Positions 60,836 through 64,000 of a stretch of 64,000 nucleotides of DNA are shown one piece after another. Below the pieces are notes generated by a model. It ran no database searches, was not told where the DNA came from, and was given only the letters and a program-made list of their open reading frames with translations. The translations under genes were made by a program, and so were the position numbers. This DNA is from C-114 sp963719285 (lineage in GTDB: Bacteria; Chloroflexota; Limnocylindria; Limnocylindrales; CSP1-4): contig CAVRBO010000004.1 in NCBI GenBank assembly GCA_963719285.1, positions 434,001-498,000 of the forward strand, given 5' to 3'. Numbering within the stretch: the first letter of the stretch is position 1; each line of letters opens with the position of its first letter.

Positions 60836-62393
60836 GGCCGGCGCTTTGACCGCGGACGCGGGACCGCCACGGGCCGCCCATCCGGATCCGTCCGTGGAGC
60901 GAGCGATGCGAGCGGCGATCGCGAACCTCCGCGCGATATCGGATCCGCTCATCGATCCACTCTTTCCGACGGCCGTCCTCCGCGGCCGACGTCTCATCCG
61001 CGAGCCGGTCGACGAGGACGGCCTCATCGCGACGTGGCGGACGTGGCGGACGCGCGAGCTCGGGGCGCTCCGCTACCACTGGGAGATGGACCCGCGTTTC
61101 GCCGGGCCGCCACCGCCGTGGGTGAGCGGCCCGGACGATTGGACCGCATGGCGGGCGCGTGACGCGGCGGCACTTGCCGAAGAGGCGCCGGACCGGAGAC
61201 GAATGGATTGGCTGACGATCGGCCTCACGACCCCGATCCTCGTCGCCGACATGATCGAACTCGTCGTCGATACCATCGCGCGCGCCGGTCCGGAAGCCGC
61301 ATTCGCCACCGAAGTGCTGGACGAAGCCATGCCGAAGCTCCGACGAGACGCTGCGGCGTGGGTTCAGGAATCGCACTCGTGGGCCGACACGTGGGCTCTC
61401 TGGGCGCTGGCACGACGCCCGGCCGCCCTCACCCTCCTCCATCCATTCGCGCTGGCGATCGGCGACGGCTACGCAGCCTGGGCGCGCAAGGCCGGAGGGC
61501 CCGTCCGCGGCCGCCGCTACCCGTTTCATGACATGCTGCTCGTCTCGGCCAGCGCCCAGCTCGCGACCGGCCTCGTCGCCCTTGGCATCCACCCGAACCT
61601 GGTCGGGTCGATCGCCTCGTGGGTCGGCGCTCAACGCCACCCCGACGGCGGCTGGGGAGACGTCGACGGACCCTCGGACGTCCTCACCACCCTCGTGGCC
61701 GCCGACCTCCTGGGCTCACTCGATCCGGACTTCGACCCCGGCCCCACGGCTCATTTCCTTGCGCGAGGGCAGCACCGGGACGGTTGGTGGCGTGCCCACG
61801 GCCCGGAGGCGAGCTGGCTGACGGTCGAGATCCTCCAGTGGATCGGCCTATCGGATGCCCCGTTCGCTGATCAATTCCGTTGGCCGCACGTCGTGCTCAC
61901 GAATCGGGACCGCCGAACGGGCCTGCCGTTCTACGGCTACTACGCGGACTTCGAGCGCCTTGCGGCCGCGGTGCCTGGGCTCGCGCGAGCCGATGTCGAA
62001 GTGGCCTTCCTCGACCTGATCGGGTTCGGCAAGTTCAACAACAGCCACGGGATGGCGATGGGCGACACGGTCCTGCGCGCCTTTGCCCAAGCGCTCACTC
62101 GGATCCCGCGATCCATGGCCATCCGGGATGGCGGCGACGAGTTCCTCGTCATCGGAACGCCGACCGACACGGGCCTGGGCGGCCGCTTCGACGCCTTCCG
62201 ATCCGCCTGGGTCACCGAATTCGCGGAGTCGTTCCCGGGCAGCGATCCGGTCGTCCCGCGCATCCTCACGTGTGTCACGACGGGCGCCGGCATCGTCCGA
62301 GCTCGCGACATGCTGGGCATCCGCGTCGGCGAGCTCAAGCAGGTCGTCGATGTCCCGCGTACAGGCATCCAGGTCGACGTCGGCCGGCTCTAG
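60828..62393 (+). CDS. Terpene-cyclase-like alpha/alpha barrel fused to a GGDEF domain
   Basis: Residues of about 90-365 form helical repeats. One carries GAQRHPDGGWGDVDGPSDVL and TTLVAADLLGSLDPDF near residue 270, and another GQHRDGWWRAHGPEASW. These are the QW-like repeats of the prenyltransferase/squalene-cyclase barrel, without the DxDD cyclase acid motif. Residues of about 370-515 form a GGDEF domain: TGLPFYGYYADFERL, VAFLDLIGFGKFNNSHGMAM, GDTVLRAFAQAL and GGDEF at 435-439 (IRDGGDEFLVIG). The C-terminus is soluble. It looks like a diguanylate cyclase, active or GTP-binding, with a lipid- or isoprenoid-shaped sensor barrel. I know of no named family with this fusion. Confidence 0.75.
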   Translation: MTEAGALTADAGPPRAAHPDPSVERAMRAAIANLRAISDPLIDPLFPTAVLRGRRLIREPVDEDGLIATWRTWRTRELGALRYHWEMDPRFAGPPPPWVSGPDDWTAWRARDAAALAEEAPDRRRMDWLTIGLTTPILVADMIELVVDTIARAGPEAAFATEVLDEAMPKLRRDAAAWVQESHSWADTWALWALARRPAALTLLHPFALAIGDGYAAWARKAGGPVRGRRYPFHDMLLVSASAQLATGLVALGIHPNLVGSIASWVGAQRHPDGGWGDVDGPSDVLTTLVAADLLGSLDPDFDPGPTAHFLARGQHRDGWWRAHGPEASWLTVEILQWIGLSDAPFADQFRWPHVVLTNRDRRTGLPFYGYYADFERLAAAVPGLARADVEVAFLDLIGFGKFNNSHGMAMGDTVLRAFAQALTRIPRSMAIRDGGDEFLVIGTPTDTGLGGRFDAFRSAWVTEFAESFPGSDPVVPRILTCVTTGAGIVRARDMLGIRVGELKQVVDVPRTGIQVDVGRL

Positions 62394-62476
62394 GTGGCCG
62401 CAACGTTGCTTCCGCAACGATTCTGATAGCCTTCGGTCGAGCTCTTCGCACCACCGCGCCGGAGAACCGATCGAGC

Positions 62477-62950
62477 ATGCCCGACGAGCCGAACGAACTG
62501 TCGTGGAACGACAGGATCATCGCCAACTTCCGCGAGAACCACGGCAAGGTCACGCTCCCGCCGTTCCGGAACTCGAACCTGCTCCTCATGACGTCGACGG
62601 GTGCGACGAGCGGCAAACCGCGGACGTCGCCGCTCGGCTACACGCGCGACGGAGAGCGCTACGTCGTCGTCGGCTCGAACAGCGGCTCCGACGCGAACCC
62701 GGTCTGGCTGCGCAACATCCAGGCAGAACCGGAGGTCACGCTCGAGGTCGGCCCCGAGACGTTCAAGGCGCGCGCGACCGTGACCGAAGGCGCCGAGCGC
62801 CGGCGCCTGCTCGACGCCCACCAGGCCGCCATCCCGATATTCCTCAAGTACGAGTCGATGACCGAGCGCGAGTTGCCCGTCGTTGCGTTGGAACGAGTGC
62901 TCCGGGCTGAGTTGCCGAGATCGGCAAACGTGGGCGTAGGCTGTCGTTGA
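62477..62950 (+). CDS. Deazaflavin (F420)-dependent nitroreductase family protein
   Basis: The product of 157 residues reads LSWNDRIIANFRENHGKVTL, LLLMTSTGATSGKPRTSPLG, RYVVVGSNSGSDANPVWLRN and IQAEPEVTLEVGPETFKARA, the same split-barrel family as the gene at 33335. Here the C-terminal ELPVVALERV motif is intact, followed by an extra tail. Its stop overlaps the ATG of the glycosylase gene in a TGATG junction. Confidence 0.88.
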   Translation: MPDEPNELSWNDRIIANFRENHGKVTLPPFRNSNLLLMTSTGATSGKPRTSPLGYTRDGERYVVVGSNSGSDANPVWLRNIQAEPEVTLEVGPETFKARATVTEGAERRRLLDAHQAAIPIFLKYESMTERELPVVALERVLRAELPRSANVGVGCR

Positions 62951-63618
62951 TGTTCGACCCGATGCCATCCGATTGGCGCGCGGTCCTGGCGGAGACGCTC
63001 AGGGATCCACGGATGGCGGCGCTTGAGGAGCGGGTCTCGATCGAGCGCAAGACACAAGTCGTCTACCCCGCTGGGCAGAACGTGTTTGCAGCGTTTCGGT
63101 TGACGCCATATGCCTCGGTGCGGGCAGTGATCATCGGGCAGGATCCGTACCTGGAGAGGGACAAGCTGAAGGTCTGGCGTTTTCCGTCCCGCCGGGTGTC
63201 GCATACCGGCGTCGTTGCGAAACATCCTTGCGGAGCTCGCTGCCGACACCGGACAAGCTGCTCCTGTGACGGCTCCCTCGTTCCGTGGGCGCAGCATGGT
63301 GTTCTCCTGCTCAACACCTACCTCACAGTTCGCGCCGGCGAGCCGGCCAGCCACCGGCGGTACGGCTGGCAGCTACTGACTGGGGCGGTGATCCAAGCCG
63401 TGAATGCCAAGCCGGGACCGGTGGCCTTCCTTCTTTGGGGTGCTGCCGCCCAGGCCCAAGGGCGGTCGATCGATCGGGCGCGCCATGTCGTCATGAAGTC
63501 GGCGCATCCGTCACCACTTTCGGCCTACCGCGGGTTCATCGGTAATGCGCCATTCCGCCGAGCAAACGAAGAGCTCGTCGCCCGGGGCGCGTCGCCGATC
63601 GACTGGAGACTCCCCTGA
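62950..63618 (+). pseudogene. ung: Uracil-DNA glycosylase with a scrambled middle
   Basis: Ung removes uracil from DNA. The start and end are normal: SVRAVIIGQDPY contains the catalytic Asp, and PWAQHGVLLLNTYLTVRAGE, AFLLWGAAAQAQG and SAHPSPLSAYRGFIG are the later motifs with the catalytic His. Between about 63150 and 63280 the frame shifts twice and returns. In the other frames one reads AEGLAFSVPPGVAY and PASLRNILAELAADTGQAAP, the parts that should follow GQDPY. The single open frame therefore encodes a protein with about 40 wrong residues. It is either dead or the result of compensating sequence errors. Confidence 0.85.
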
Positions 63619-63916
63619 TGCACGTCATGCTGGAGGTGAAGGTCGAGGCACTAGAAGGGCGGTCCGCCCGATTGACGCTGACGGACGGGACCCTCGTAGA
63701 GCGCGACATCCAGGATCTTCTCAGGGGTCTGGTATTCGAGCGTCTGCGCACGGACGATGCCCTCTTCCGTCGAATCGAGCGCGCTACGGCACCGTGACCT
63801 GGCCCGGCGAGATCGACATCGCGCCCGAGACCCTCATCTGGGGCGGGCCCTACCCAGACGACGAAGCATCGCGCCATCCAGAGCCATTCCTCCAACCGCA
63901 GCCGCCTCGGCATTGA
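63618..63916 (+). pseudogene. DUF2442 family protein, frameshifted
   Basis: The ATG at 63618 overlaps the glycosylase stop. It reads MHVMLEVKVEALEGRSARLT, LTDGTLVERDIQDLLRGLVF and ERLRTDDALFRRIERA, then runs to TGA near 63798. One base over, the protein continues YGTVTWPGEIDIAPETLIWG to the stop at 63916. The whole is the long DUF2442 form (DGxxxxxDLxxLLxGxVFExL...GTVxWPxxxDIAPExL). Confidence 0.75.
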
Positions 63917-64000
63917 CCGCCAACGGCCAGTGGTCGTCGGCCGGCATTGAACCCGCCCTCGAGGTGGCCGCCCGATTGGACAGCCACCCCTCGCGGGACC
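63917..64000. other. Right edge of the window
   Basis: These 84 bases hold no recognisable start or structure; a gene could begin outside. Confidence 0.4.

Overview
The window is high-GC DNA whose gene content points to a free-living soil or freshwater bacterium. The best fit is a Chloroflexota lineage of the Limnocylindria/Ellin6529 type, with Actinomycetota as the alternative. The clues are a type III glutamine synthetase, two very large zinc-ribbon/class III cyclase/AAA/tetratricopeptide regulators, two deazaflavin (F420)-type nitroreductases, DUF6424, DUF2630 and a MocR regulator. There is no rRNA gene and no marker that fixes the taxonomy, so this placement is inference.

Region 1 (1-8.6 kb) is a polymorphic-toxin cargo zone of visibly lower GC. 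It holds the C-terminal tip of an RHS protein that enters from the left edge (core motif DPSG at positions 3-14) followed by a lipoprotein. Next come a secreted-protein/lipoprotein pair with overlapping genes and an orphan tip with an overlapping downstream ORF. An IS21-like element (4960-6996) with clear terminal repeats sits beside an integrase remnant. A second, broken RHS core with the same type of tip, again followed by a lipoprotein, closes the region.

Region 2 (8.8-15.6 kb) is a phage or satellite remnant: ParB-methyltransferase, frameshifted terminase large subunit, small terminase, a DUF3892 protein, a DUF4062 protein with a 41-residue basic partner, and an unknown 208-residue protein. 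It ends at a hairpin and a tRNA-Gly(CCC) whose 3' part is lost. No capsid, portal or tail genes accompany it.

Region 3 (15.7-48.6 kb) is mostly housekeeping and signalling. It contains a hydrolase, a YCII protein, a MocR regulator, transporters, glutamine synthetase III and a flavodoxin. It also contains two orphan tail-tube-like genes, c-di-GMP enzymes (PAS-EAL and GGDEF-EAL), a sugar transferase, tRNA-Gly(UCC) and a fumarylacetoacetase-family hydrolase. Two paralogous cyclase/ATPase regulators, a MazF pair, a two-component operon preceded by two paralogous small membrane proteins, and a frameshifted serA complete it.

Region 4 (48.2-60.6 kb) looks like a defence and mobility island in decay. 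It has a NERD-helicase, a BrnT-type module, HicAB, a UvrD-like helicase with a RecB-type nuclease end broken by many frameshifts, a ruined DUF3427-type helicase and an IS256-like element. A GC-rich dispersed repeat flanks it on both sides (48.24 and 60.44 kb).

Region 5 (60.6-64 kb) carries the most unusual intact gene: a terpene-cyclase-like alpha/alpha barrel fused to a GGDEF domain, translationally coupled to a small upstream gene. It is followed by a nitroreductase, a scrambled uracil-DNA glycosylase and a DUF2442 gene.

Many genes carry single-base frameshifts while their protein sequence stays recognisable on both sides. Several of these lie in G/C runs of the GGGCCC/CCCGG type. Part of the apparent pseudogene load may therefore be sequence error; the IS elements and the 56-59 kb helicase look truly decayed.
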